Shown one piece after another: positions 7,542-13,446 of a DNA stretch of 25,849 nucleotides. The position numbers were made by a program, and so were the translations under genes. Each line of letters begins with the position of its first letter. The first letter of the stretch is position 1. The notes under the pieces were generated by a model that saw nothing but the letters and a program-made list of their open reading frames with translations, made no database searches and had not been told where the DNA came from. The stretch is from a virus: IMG/VR virus record IMGVR_UViG_3300046821_000030, positions 1-25,849 of that record; one strand, 5' to 3'.

Positions 7542-7874
7542 TTACGATGCGAATAGAGTAGGAAGGAACTTCTTGATCCAATCCTTGCCATTAACAGTCA
7601 TCTTACCTTCAAGCATGAGTCCATACTTGGAGAGATCGTCATCTGCATCAACTTCCTCATTAACGAGCTGTTCTGCGATGTGTGCAACGAAAAGAGTTCT
7701 GATACTCTTCGAGGACAACTTAACTTCATCTTCCTCATTAAGATTGGTCTCATCAGAGATTACAGAAGGCAAATTAGAACCAGAATCAATAGTAGATGTC
7801 TGTGTCTCAATGCCCATAATTCCAAATCCTGCATTCTCATTTAGTAGTCCGTTCAACATTTCTTGAATTGTCAT
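7542..7874 (-). CDS. Unknown small acidic protein
   Basis: This protein of 110 residues was not recognised. The start chosen is the ATG at 7874 (MTIQEMLNGLLNENAGFG), which has GGAG 9 bases upstream. Two further Met codons at 7892 and 7889 are in frame but lack a good site. The N-terminal third is rich in Asn, Gly and Ser, the centre is acidic (NLNEEDEVKLSSKSIRTLF), and the C-terminus is helical, ending KDWIKKFLPTLFAS. It overlaps the end of the upstream gene by about 38 bases in another frame, which suggests coupled translation. Nothing in it points to a catalytic function. Confidence 0.6.
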   Translation of the reverse strand: MTIQEMLNGLLNENAGFGIMGIETQTSTIDSGSNLPSVISDETNLNEEDEVKLSSKSIRTLFVAHIAEQLVNEEVDADDDLSKYGLMLEGKMTVNGKDWIKKFLPTLFAS

Positions 7875-8172
7875 CTTTTGGATCTCCATCATTTATATTT
7901 GTATTTAGTTTCGGAGGATATTTTTCCTTAACCTTGTCAGTAGCATATAGAACAGCATTTTTCAATTGTTTATCTATATTAACCATCTCTTCATCAAGAA
8001 CTTGTCGATACGCGGTCTCAATAACCGCTTCAATATCCAAATCATTATTAACCGTCATGTGCTGATCTGCAATTGCTACAATCTTGTCGATGTAAGTCCT
8101 TTCAGAATCAGTCAACTCAGCTTTGCTGTCATTTCTCTTTTTCTTTTCTCTATAATTTTTGAAACTTCCCAT
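7837..8172 (-). CDS. Unknown small charged protein
   Basis: This 111-residue protein was not recognised. It begins with a basic segment (MGSFKNYREKKKRNDSKAEL), continues as a helical acidic region (ADQHMTVNNDLDIEAVIETA, then YRQVLDEEMVNIDKQLKNAV), and ends with a polar tail that is probably disordered. AAGG lies 12 bases before the ATG, a slightly long spacing. It is the first gene after uvsY and a 95-base gap, and its end overlaps the next gene. No cysteine pairs, membrane segments or nucleotide-binding motifs are visible. Confidence 0.55.
   Translation of the reverse strand: MGSFKNYREKKKRNDSKAELTDSERTYIDKIVAIADQHMTVNNDLDIEAVIETAYRQVLDEEMVNIDKQLKNAVLYATDKVKEKYPPKLNTNINDGDPKDDNSRNVERTTK
7898..7909 (-). 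promoter_or_regulatory. Late-promoter-like motif before the gene at 7542-7874
   Basis: The minus strand reads ACTAAATACAAA inside the 3' end of the upstream gene, about 24 bases before the chosen start. It shares TAAATA with the other late-type motifs in this arm. Being within coding DNA, it may be chance. Confidence 0.25.
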
Positions 8173-8173
8173 G

Positions 8174-8185
8174 TGATTATTTAGC
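8174..8185 (-). promoter_or_regulatory. Late-promoter-like motif before the gene at 7837-8172
   Basis: The minus strand reads GCTAAATAATCA immediately before the ATG of the gene at 7837-8172. It has the TAAATA core but is so close to the start that a transcript from it would be nearly leaderless. The rest of the 95-base gap up to uvsY (8186-8267) holds nothing else recognisable. Confidence 0.25.
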
Positions 8186-8267
8186 CTTGTTTTGTCATTA
8201 GAGACGATTGAGGAGGGTCTATGATAGGGAGTGATATGAGATAATGACTTGACATAATTTAATCATA

Positions 8268-8678
8268 TCAAGCACCATTCATCAATTTCTGCCAGTCAAT
8301 ATAGTTCTTTATTGCGAAGGAAAGATCCTTAATACTGTCTAAAGATTTGCCAACATATATCAACTGAACTTCTATCGAGTTTAATGTTGTACAGATTGTG
8401 ATGTACTTTTTATCGGCATAAATTTGTGATTCTACTTCAGTCTTTGAATCCCATCTGTATTCTGATTCAAACTTGTAAAACTTGTAGAGTGTTCCATACA
8501 TCTCACGCTGCTTATCTTCGGAAGACTTTTTGGCGGCATGTAAAGTAGCCAGAAGCTTCAAAAGAGACTGATGAACCGCGGCATACTCCATTAATTTTGT
8601 GGAGATATTATTGGCGTCAAATGTAAGTTTCTTTTCCAAATAAGTCTGCAACTGTAGAAACTCTTCTTCACTAAGCAT
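8268..8678 (-). CDS. uvsY: Recombination mediator UvsY
   Basis: This 136-residue protein matches T4 UvsY (137 residues), which loads the UvsX recombinase onto gp32-coated single-stranded DNA. The C-terminal segment LDSIKDLSFAIKNYIDWQKL lines up with T4 LDAIKSRGFAIKHIQDMRAF. A central SADK-like YADKKYITI block precedes it, and the whole protein is helical. The ATG at 8678 has AAAGGA 12 bases upstream. Its partners UvsX, gp32 and UvsW are all encoded in this window. Upstream on the minus strand lies the TnpB locus, whose putative RNA end approaches the uvsY leader, so the insertion may affect uvsY expression. Confidence 0.85.
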   Translation of the reverse strand: MLSEEEFLQLQTYLEKKLTFDANNISTKLMEYAAVHQSLLKLLATLHAAKKSSEDKQREMYGTLYKFYKFESEYRWDSKTEVESQIYADKKYITICTTLNSIEVQLIYVGKSLDSIKDLSFAIKNYIDWQKLMNGA

Positions 8679-8689
8679 TTAATTATTAT

Positions 8690-8885
8690 CCTTTATGAGA
8701 CACGAAGTGGCTCTATCTGTATGTAATCATCGACTATAAAATTAGTCGTATAGGTTATACCTACTTATTTAACGCTTCATCGCTTGTGCAGTCATTATCC
8801 TTACAGATAATAACTGTCTTACTTATGCTCGGCGTTTGTTTTGGTGTAGTGATTCCTGCACCAGAGAGGGTTAAACCCTCAGATA
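8690..8885 (-). ncRNA. Putative omega-RNA (TnpB guide RNA scaffold) at the tnpB 3' end
   Basis: TnpB proteins use an RNA made from the 3' end of their gene and the element's right end. Five hairpins follow one another here on the minus strand: GAGGGTTTAACCCTC (8866-8880), GGTG/CACC around 8842-8863, an 11-bp stem at 8789-8816, CGACTA/TAGTCG (8731-8748), and GAG-CAC/GTG-CTC (8697-8713). In the 8789-8816 stem one position is U-G in minus-strand RNA but a C-A mismatch on the plus strand, which favours the minus RNA. Three hairpins lie inside the tnpB coding end and two in the gap before uvsY. If the scaffold ends near 8697, the guide would read the uvsY ribosome binding site and start. Function is inferred from family knowledge. 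Confidence 0.5.
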
Positions 8886-9957
8886 AAATATTCTTCGCTG
8901 CATTTACATCCCTGTCGTGTATAGCTCCGCAGGAACATGACCAGACTCTATGGTGTAACTGAAGATTTTTATTAATCTGACCACAGCAAGAACAAGTCTT
9001 GGACGAGGGAAAAAATCTTCCAACCTTGATAAAGTCTTTACCATACCACTTACTTTTATACTCCAACATACTTATAAATGTACTCCAGGACTGTTCCGAG
9101 ATCTTTTTAGAAAGTCTTCGATTTTTGAGCATTCCAGAGATGTTTAAAGACTCCACACAAATCTTGTCAAAGGCTGTCACCAATCTCTTGGACAGATTAT
9201 GCTGGAAGAACTGTCTTTGATTAGTGACCTTCTGATGTAGGCGAGCAATCCTCTTACGGTTCCTCTCATATCTTGAGGATCCCTTAGTTTTCTTGGCAAA
9301 TCTGCGTTGTTCTAATTTTAACTTAGCTTGGTTCTCACAAAAGTTAAAATTATGTTTAGTTCCATCTGATAGTGTCACGAAGTCCTTGACACCAAGATCT
9401 ATTCCAACTGCTCTCCCTGTCTTAGGAAGATGATTGACATTTTCTTCTACCGCTATGCTGACAAAATACTGTCCAGCAGGGTTTTTAGAAACTGTACAAG
9501 AAAGTAATCTTGAGGACTTAGGAATATGTCTGTCAATAACTATGTCTACAAGACCAATCTTTTCTAAACGAATCTTGGAGCACCGGATATCGAACTTTTT
9601 GTTAGGAAGTCTATAGGAATTGTGTTTAGATTTCTTTTTAAAAGAAGGTCTTCCTACTTTAGATTTCCTTTTGGTATTAAAGAATTGACTTTTAAACTCC
9701 TGAATATCTCTATCTTTTTGTTGTAAGGCTCCGGAAGATACTTCTGACAAAAAGGAATGGACTTTCTTAGGGTTATTATATTTAATATAAGGTGCCGCAG
9801 AAGTATTAAAAGACTCAACAAAGAGATTCCATATAAATCGGACACATCCAAATGTTTGATTAATCTTTAAGATCTGATCATTAGATGGAAAGATTCTATA
9901 TTTGTAAGACTTATTCTGGATCACGAAAGTATTTATCACAACAATTTTGAGGATCAT
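8761..9957 (-). CDS. tnpB: TnpB, RNA-guided nuclease of the IS200/IS605 family
   Basis: This 398-residue protein is a TnpB, the RNA-guided DNA nuclease family ancestral to Cas12. The N-terminal block YKYRIFPSNDQ followed by CVRFIWNLFVE is typical. The RuvC residues are present: Asp187 in GIDLGVKD, Glu269 in CVESLNISGM, and Asp348 or Asp350 in HDRDVNAAKNIL. The zinc-binding Cys are C322/C325 and C341/C343; the second pair is CxC rather than the usual CxxC. The length is normal, so it looks intact. The C-terminal LTLSGAGITTPKQ segment is encoded within the predicted RNA scaffold. The ATG at 9957 has no Shine-Dalgarno; a GTG at about residue 12, just before the conserved block, is an alternative. 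No TnpA is in the window. Confidence 0.93.
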   Translation of the reverse strand: MILKIVVINTFVIQNKSYKYRIFPSNDQILKINQTFGCVRFIWNLFVESFNTSAAPYIKYNNPKKVHSFLSEVSSGALQQKDRDIQEFKSQFFNTKRKSKVGRPSFKKKSKHNSYRLPNKKFDIRCSKIRLEKIGLVDIVIDRHIPKSSRLLSCTVSKNPAGQYFVSIAVEENVNHLPKTGRAVGIDLGVKDFVTLSDGTKHNFNFCENQAKLKLEQRRFAKKTKGSSRYERNRKRIARLHQKVTNQRQFFQHNLSKRLVTAFDKICVESLNISGMLKNRRLSKKISEQSWSTFISMLEYKSKWYGKDFIKVGRFFPSSKTCSCCGQINKNLQLHHRVWSCSCGAIHDRDVNAAKNILSEGLTLSGAGITTPKQTPSISKTVIICKDNDCTSDEALNK

Positions 9958-9958
9958 T

Positions 9959-10720
9959 TAGGGCACAGAGTGGACCGTACCTGACCGATAGATCTAGTTA
10001 TTCACAATGAGTTAAGGCGTAGCCTAGTGTGATCTGAACGCAGTGAGGATCACACATGATATGAGAATGTATTAGACTGTGCCTAGAACATCCAGAGGAC
10101 CAATGAAGAGTATTTACATTGGATTTAAAGAATCTTGACAAGACCCTTGTGGTCTTAGGGCGCAGCCCTAAGAATTGTCAATAATATGGAGTGGAGCGAC
10201 TAGACAGAGTGATTGTCTATCAGGATCAGATAGATTCTCTGATGGAGCTTCACGGGAGAATTATTTGTAAGAATTTCTCGAGGAGGAAGTCTGACTGAGG
10301 AAGAAGTATTTGTTTTGGATTTTCGCTTCGCTCAAGTCACTGCGTGACTGTTCGTTTATTTTTTATAAGAATTAACGACTAACATTAATTAACAGAGCTT
10401 CGCCTTTACCTATATTCATGGAGCTCGTTTTGAATCGAGACCCTCATTTGATTTATAACTGATTATCTCTTCAGTTCTTGTCAAATGATTGAATATAAGT
10501 CAGGGATCGGCACTAAGTTCATTACTTAGTCAACAGGAATATCCGATAGCCTTTACCTCTGAACCCCTCAACACTTGCCTTTGAGCTTGGGTGTTTTGCA
10601 TCTCTGCATCATTCCAACTCGGGGTTCCTCAACATACAGACAGATTTGTTCTTACTCTAATTCCCGAGCCTGTATGTTATATGTTCTTCACTTTATAGTC
10701 CTCACGAAACATCATGGACT
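9959..10720. ncRNA. Large structured non-coding region of unknown class, upstream of tnpB
   Basis: No credible gene is seen here, but the DNA is packed with stems. Examples are 9959-9968/10077-10085 (9 bp, one bulge, enclosing a domain), 10027-10034/10048-10055 (8 bp), 10135-10140/10176-10181 enclosing the strong hairpin 10154-10172, 10201-10219, 10225-10243, and 10445-10451/10481-10487 enclosing 10457-10462/10471-10476. Others are 10506-10510/10543-10547 enclosing 10512-10530, 10561-10567/10621-10627 (7 bp) enclosing smaller hairpins, 10631-10639/10670-10678 (9 bp), and 10697-10701/10716-10720. Wobble pairs favour the minus strand in some stems and plus in others, so the strand is open. Candidates are an IStron-type group I intron, a giant phage RNA such as GOLLD or ROOL, or a new class. 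No tRNA or clear group I/II core was found. Confidence 0.5.
10334..10366 (+). terminator. Terminator-like hairpin inside the structured region
   Basis: AGTCAC TGC GTGACT forms a 6-bp hairpin (10335-10349) followed on the plus strand by GTTCGTTTATTTTTT. This would suit termination of a rightward transcript covering the left part of the structured region. The spacing between stem and T-run is longer than ideal, and the hairpin may simply be one of the RNA's many stems. Confidence 0.3.
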
Positions 10721-10770
10721 TACTACTATTTATTTACTTACTCGATTTACTTTCTCTGTTTCTTACAAAC

Positions 10771-10779
10771 ATTATATCA
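10771..10779 (-). promoter_or_regulatory. Extended -10 promoter candidate reading into the structured region
   Basis: The minus strand reads TGATATAAT, an extended -10 element (TGnTATAAT), directly after the stop of the small basic gene. No good -35 is present, which extended -10 promoters can tolerate. It would start an RNA near 10764 running leftward into the structured region and tnpB. It overlaps the TTGAT noted as a possible insertion target. Confidence 0.4.
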
Positions 10780-10782
10780 ATT

Positions 10783-11058
10783 TTAATTTTCAGTATCTTC
10801 AGAAGATTTTTGACTTCTAAGAGACTCTTGGACTTTATTTACATCAATCTTTCCATTTTCAAACTTATATTTTTTAGGATTCGGTCTATAATCTGGTCCG
10901 ATGATTTTCTTCCATTTCTCTACACGCTGTGTATAAGTATTGGCTTTCATAACATCATACCCATGGAGCTTTTTCTTTCTCTTATCAGCTTCTTTTTCTG
11001 ATGTGAGTTCTTTGGCTCTCTTATCTTTATTGTGCTTATTCCAATTCATACGTTTCAT
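10783..11058 (-). CDS. Unknown small basic protein
   Basis: This 91-residue protein is very rich in Lys, Arg, Asn and Glu (for example HNKDKRAKELTSEKEADKRK) and has one more conserved-looking segment, YTQRVEKWKKIIGPDYRPNP. It has no cysteine, membrane segment or known motif; a nucleic-acid-binding or structural role is possible but unsupported. A GAGGATATT ribosome binding site precedes the ATG. It is the first gene of the leftward arm, next to the divergent promoter gap, and would be immediately upstream of uvsY if the TnpB block were absent. Confidence 0.55.
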   Translation of the reverse strand: MKRMNWNKHNKDKRAKELTSEKEADKRKKKLHGYDVMKANTYTQRVEKWKKIIGPDYRPNPKKYKFENGKIDVNKVQESLRSQKSSEDTEN

Positions 11059-11167
11059 AATATCCTCTTTTTATTTCAAAGCAAATAATTTTAAATGTCG
11101 TCCTTGGATGTTTTTTCGTTACTTGCTCAGCTTAGTTAGTTCTATATATGTATGAAGAAGGTAATCT
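11059..11167. promoter_or_regulatory. Divergent intergenic region between the two arms
   Basis: This 109-base gap separates the leftward and rightward gene arms and must supply promoters or leaders for both. On the plus strand TTGCTC followed after 16 bases by TATATG is a weak sigma70-like candidate ending before the GAAGAAGGT ribosome binding site of gp46. On the minus strand AAATAAAAAG lies near the start of the small basic gene. No strong consensus promoter is evident on either strand. Confidence 0.35.
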
Positions 11168-12910
11168 ATGTACATAAAATTGATCAGCTTAAAGTTTAAG
11201 AACATCATGTCGTATGGAAACTACGTCACGGAGTTCAAGTTTGATGAAGGTCTATCTTTGATCTCAGCTAAGAATGGATGTGGAAAGACTACTATTCTCG
11301 AAGCACTATCATTCAACCTATTTGGTAAGCCTTACAGAAATATAAAAATCTCTGAGCTTATCAATAGAAAGAATAAGAAGAATCTCTACACAGAATCTCT
11401 ATTCCAAATTGACGGTAATAACTACACTGTTGTAAGAACTCTTGGACCAGCTAAACTTGAGATATACAAAGATGGTGTGATTCAAGAAAATCTTTCAGCA
11501 AAGAAGTTAGACCAAGAAGAAATCAATAAGCTTCTCGGAGTAGATTATAATATCTTCAAACTTATCATAGCCTTGTCTGTAAACTACAACAGACCTTTCC
11601 TATCATTAGGTGCTGGTGATAAAAGAGATGTTATGGAATCTATCTTCAATATCAAAGTATTTGGTGAGATGCTGTCCAAGTTGAAGAAAAGAATGTCTGC
11701 AGTTAAGAGTGAGAAGATGATCGTTGATGGATCTATCAAAACTCTTGAAGCATCCATTAAAGTACTTCATGGTCAAATCAAACAGATAGAACATAGTATG
11801 GACGACTTCGATTCTAAAAGAAATGCAGATAGTGATAGAGTAAAGAAGCTGCTTAAAGATGCAGATAAGAAACTAATATCACTTGAGAAATCTGCCAAAG
11901 AGTCTAAACAAAAGATGGAAGAGATAATAGTCGTTGATGTATCTGAAGAACTTTATGAGGTTCGTACAGAAATTTCAAAACTAGAATCTAAAGTTGCTGA
12001 ACTTAAAAAGCAACTGGCATTCTTTGATAAGCATGATGAGTGTCCTATGTGTGGTGTCGAAATGTCGGAAGATCATAAGAATAAGGAACTCTCAAAATTA
12101 AATAATGAGATTGATTCACTTCTACCTATGATTGATACGTTAAGAGCTACAAAGGCTCTCTATGACTCTCAAAACCGGCAGAACAATGATCTCATTCAAG
12201 ACAGAATGAATCACAGTAATCACATCTCAGAGTTAGTTTCCGAAGCCAAGACGGTTCTCAAAACAATCGAACTTTATAAGGCACAACTAACCGAGATAGA
12301 AACTAGAACATATTCATTGGACACCACAAGCATAAAAGATGAGTATGATACTCAGATTGCAGAGTATAAAAGAATAACTGCTCTGAGCGCCCAACTTCAA
12401 TCAGATATGATATTGAATGAGTACGCTGCCAAGATGTTAGATGATAATGGAATCAAGTCGTACTTCTTCAAGCGATTAATCCCTATTCTAAATAAGAAGA
12501 TAAATGAGTATCTGGAACTATTTGAACTTCCAGTTAAAATATCATTTAATGAGTTCATGGAAGAAAAGATCAGTATGCAATTGTCCAGTGATCTGGATAT
12601 ATCTTACATGAGCTTCTCTGAAGGCGAAAAGAAAAGAATAGATATTGCAATTCTTCTTTCCTTCATCGAGACTACAAAGATACTTTCAAATTGGAATTGC
12701 AATGTCATTATGTTTGACGAGGTACTTGATAACGCCACTGATTCGGAAGGACTTGATAAGTTGCTTTCATCCATAAAAGATTTGACTACAAGAGATTCCA
12801 AGCTTTGCTCATATATAATCTCACACAGAGATGCAGATTCTGATCTTTACGACAGAAAAGTTACAATAAAGAAAGTTGCTGGATTTTCCAAACTACAAGA
12901 GACCAAATGA
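11168..12910 (+). CDS. 46: Recombination nuclease subunit gp46 (Rad50/SbcC-like ATPase)
   Basis: This 580-residue protein is the ATPase subunit of the T4 gp46/gp47 complex, which resects DNA ends for recombination-dependent replication. The N-terminal Walker A is AKNGCGKTT (34-42), followed by long coiled-coil arms (about 165-285 and 300-400) around a zinc hook CPMC (Cys292, Cys295). The C-terminal ATPase half has the ABC signature FSEGEKKR and the Walker B segment NVIMFDEVLDN. Length is close to T4 gp46 (560). GAAGAAGGT precedes the ATG. The gene overlaps the gp55 start by ATGA, beginning an operon of overlapping genes that also contains the partner gp47. Confidence 0.95.
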   Translation: MYIKLISLKFKNIMSYGNYVTEFKFDEGLSLISAKNGCGKTTILEALSFNLFGKPYRNIKISELINRKNKKNLYTESLFQIDGNNYTVVRTLGPAKLEIYKDGVIQENLSAKKLDQEEINKLLGVDYNIFKLIIALSVNYNRPFLSLGAGDKRDVMESIFNIKVFGEMLSKLKKRMSAVKSEKMIVDGSIKTLEASIKVLHGQIKQIEHSMDDFDSKRNADSDRVKKLLKDADKKLISLEKSAKESKQKMEEIIVVDVSEELYEVRTEISKLESKVAELKKQLAFFDKHDECPMCGVEMSEDHKNKELSKLNNEIDSLLPMIDTLRATKALYDSQNRQNNDLIQDRMNHSNHISELVSEAKTVLKTIELYKAQLTEIETRTYSLDTTSIKDEYDTQIAEYKRITALSAQLQSDMILNEYAAKMLDDNGIKSYFFKRLIPILNKKINEYLELFELPVKISFNEFMEEKISMQLSSDLDISYMSFSEGEKKRIDIAILLSFIETTKILSNWNCNVIMFDEVLDNATDSEGLDKLLSSIKDLTTRDSKLCSYIISHRDADSDLYDRKVTIKKVAGFSKLQETK

Positions 12911-13446
12911 CTGAAATAATAGAACCGATAGAAAAAGTTAAGAAGAAGAAAAAAGGTTACTTTGATAACGAACACATGATAACCATGATGACGTTAAAGT
13001 TAAAGATCAGGGACTACCTCTTCATACAATTTCTCAAGGAAGAGAACGGTGAACCGACTAGAAAGAGAGGATTCAAACTTATTCAAGTGGATCCTACTCT
13101 TGACTATGATGGTGAAACTATTACTCTTGCTGAACTCAACAACCGTTATGATAAAGTGAATAACGAAGTTGGTAAGCTTTATGCTAAGGTTGCTGAAGGT
13201 ATGATGAAGAGACCAAACTTTATCAATTACCCACCAGATCAAAAGGTCGACATGATCTCCGATGCTTTGTTCTATATGTCCAGAGCTGGTGAGCGTTATG
13301 ATATTAAGCAACCAAATCCATTTGCATACTTCTCTCAGATTACATTCCATTCTTATCTCCAAAGTATTAAGAATATGAAGAAGAGAATCGGTATGCTTGT
13401 GAGTGTTGATCACCTAGAAAACTTTGACGGCTCTGGTGAAGAATGA
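12907..13446 (+). CDS. 55: Late transcription sigma factor gp55
   Basis: This 179-residue protein resembles T4 gp55 (185 residues), the small sigma-like factor that directs host RNA polymerase to late promoters. The clearest region is residues 95-160: VAEGMMKRPNFINYP, MISDALFYMSRAGERYD, NPFAYFSQITFHSYLQSIKN, then MKKR. It matches the T4 IAEGLSKRFNF, MIADGIEASIKGLHNFD and [23 protein letters not shown] blocks. A basic, lysine-rich N-terminus precedes it. The start overlaps gp46 (ATGA) and the stop overlaps gp47. Presence of gp55 fits the TAAATA motifs in front of the minus-strand genes. T4 also keeps this gene near 46 and 47. Confidence 0.88.
   Translation: MTEIIEPIEKVKKKKKGYFDNEHMITMMTLKLKIRDYLFIQFLKEENGEPTRKRGFKLIQVDPTLDYDGETITLAELNNRYDKVNNEVGKLYAKVAEGMMKRPNFINYPPDQKVDMISDALFYMSRAGERYDIKQPNPFAYFSQITFHSYLQSIKNMKKRIGMLVSVDHLENFDGSGEE

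Larger units (their letters stand above)
8690..10780 (-). mobile_element. Putative TnpB element inserted between uvsY and a small basic gene (ends not proved)
   Basis: A block of about 2.1 kb separates two minus-strand genes that otherwise would form a compact pair. It contains only tnpB, hairpins at the tnpB 3' end, and about 760 bp of structured gene-free DNA. No tnpA, no long terminal repeat and no target duplication was seen; IS200/IS605 elements do not make duplications, so this is not evidence against insertion. TTGAT, a known target and adjacent motif for some TnpB elements, lies on the minus strand at 10776-10780, right after the stop of the upstream gene. It is a common pentamer and not proof. 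The limits given are the outermost plausible ones. An IStron-like or homing element is possible. Confidence 0.4.

Noticed and set aside
7530-7581. Longer start at 7581 for the gene at 7000-7530
   Set aside because: It would overlap the preceding gene with no ribosome binding site, whereas the ATG at 7530 has AAGGA at a good distance.
9959-10140. Group II intron domain V near GGACCGTACC
   Set aside because: The paired GAGC/GTTC arms and the loop of domain V are absent, and no reverse transcriptase is encoded.
10197-10300. Group I intron core (GACTA with a later AGTC, and TATAGTCC at 10695-10701)
   Set aside because: Fragments resemble P7 strands, but no consistent P3, P4, P6 and P7 set could be placed on either strand. 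It is kept only as a hypothesis to be tested with a covariance model.
9959-10720. tRNA genes in the structured region
   Set aside because: A T-arm-like GATTCAAA near 10430 has an A-C mismatch at the key closing pair, and no acceptor stem, D-arm or anticodon arm could be assembled around it.
10575-11001. Two plus-strand open frames (10575-10820 and 10714-11001)
   Set aside because: They overlap stems of the structured region and the antisense of the small basic gene. Neither has a good ribosome binding site and their composition (Leu, Phe, Ile, Tyr) is that of random AT-rich DNA.
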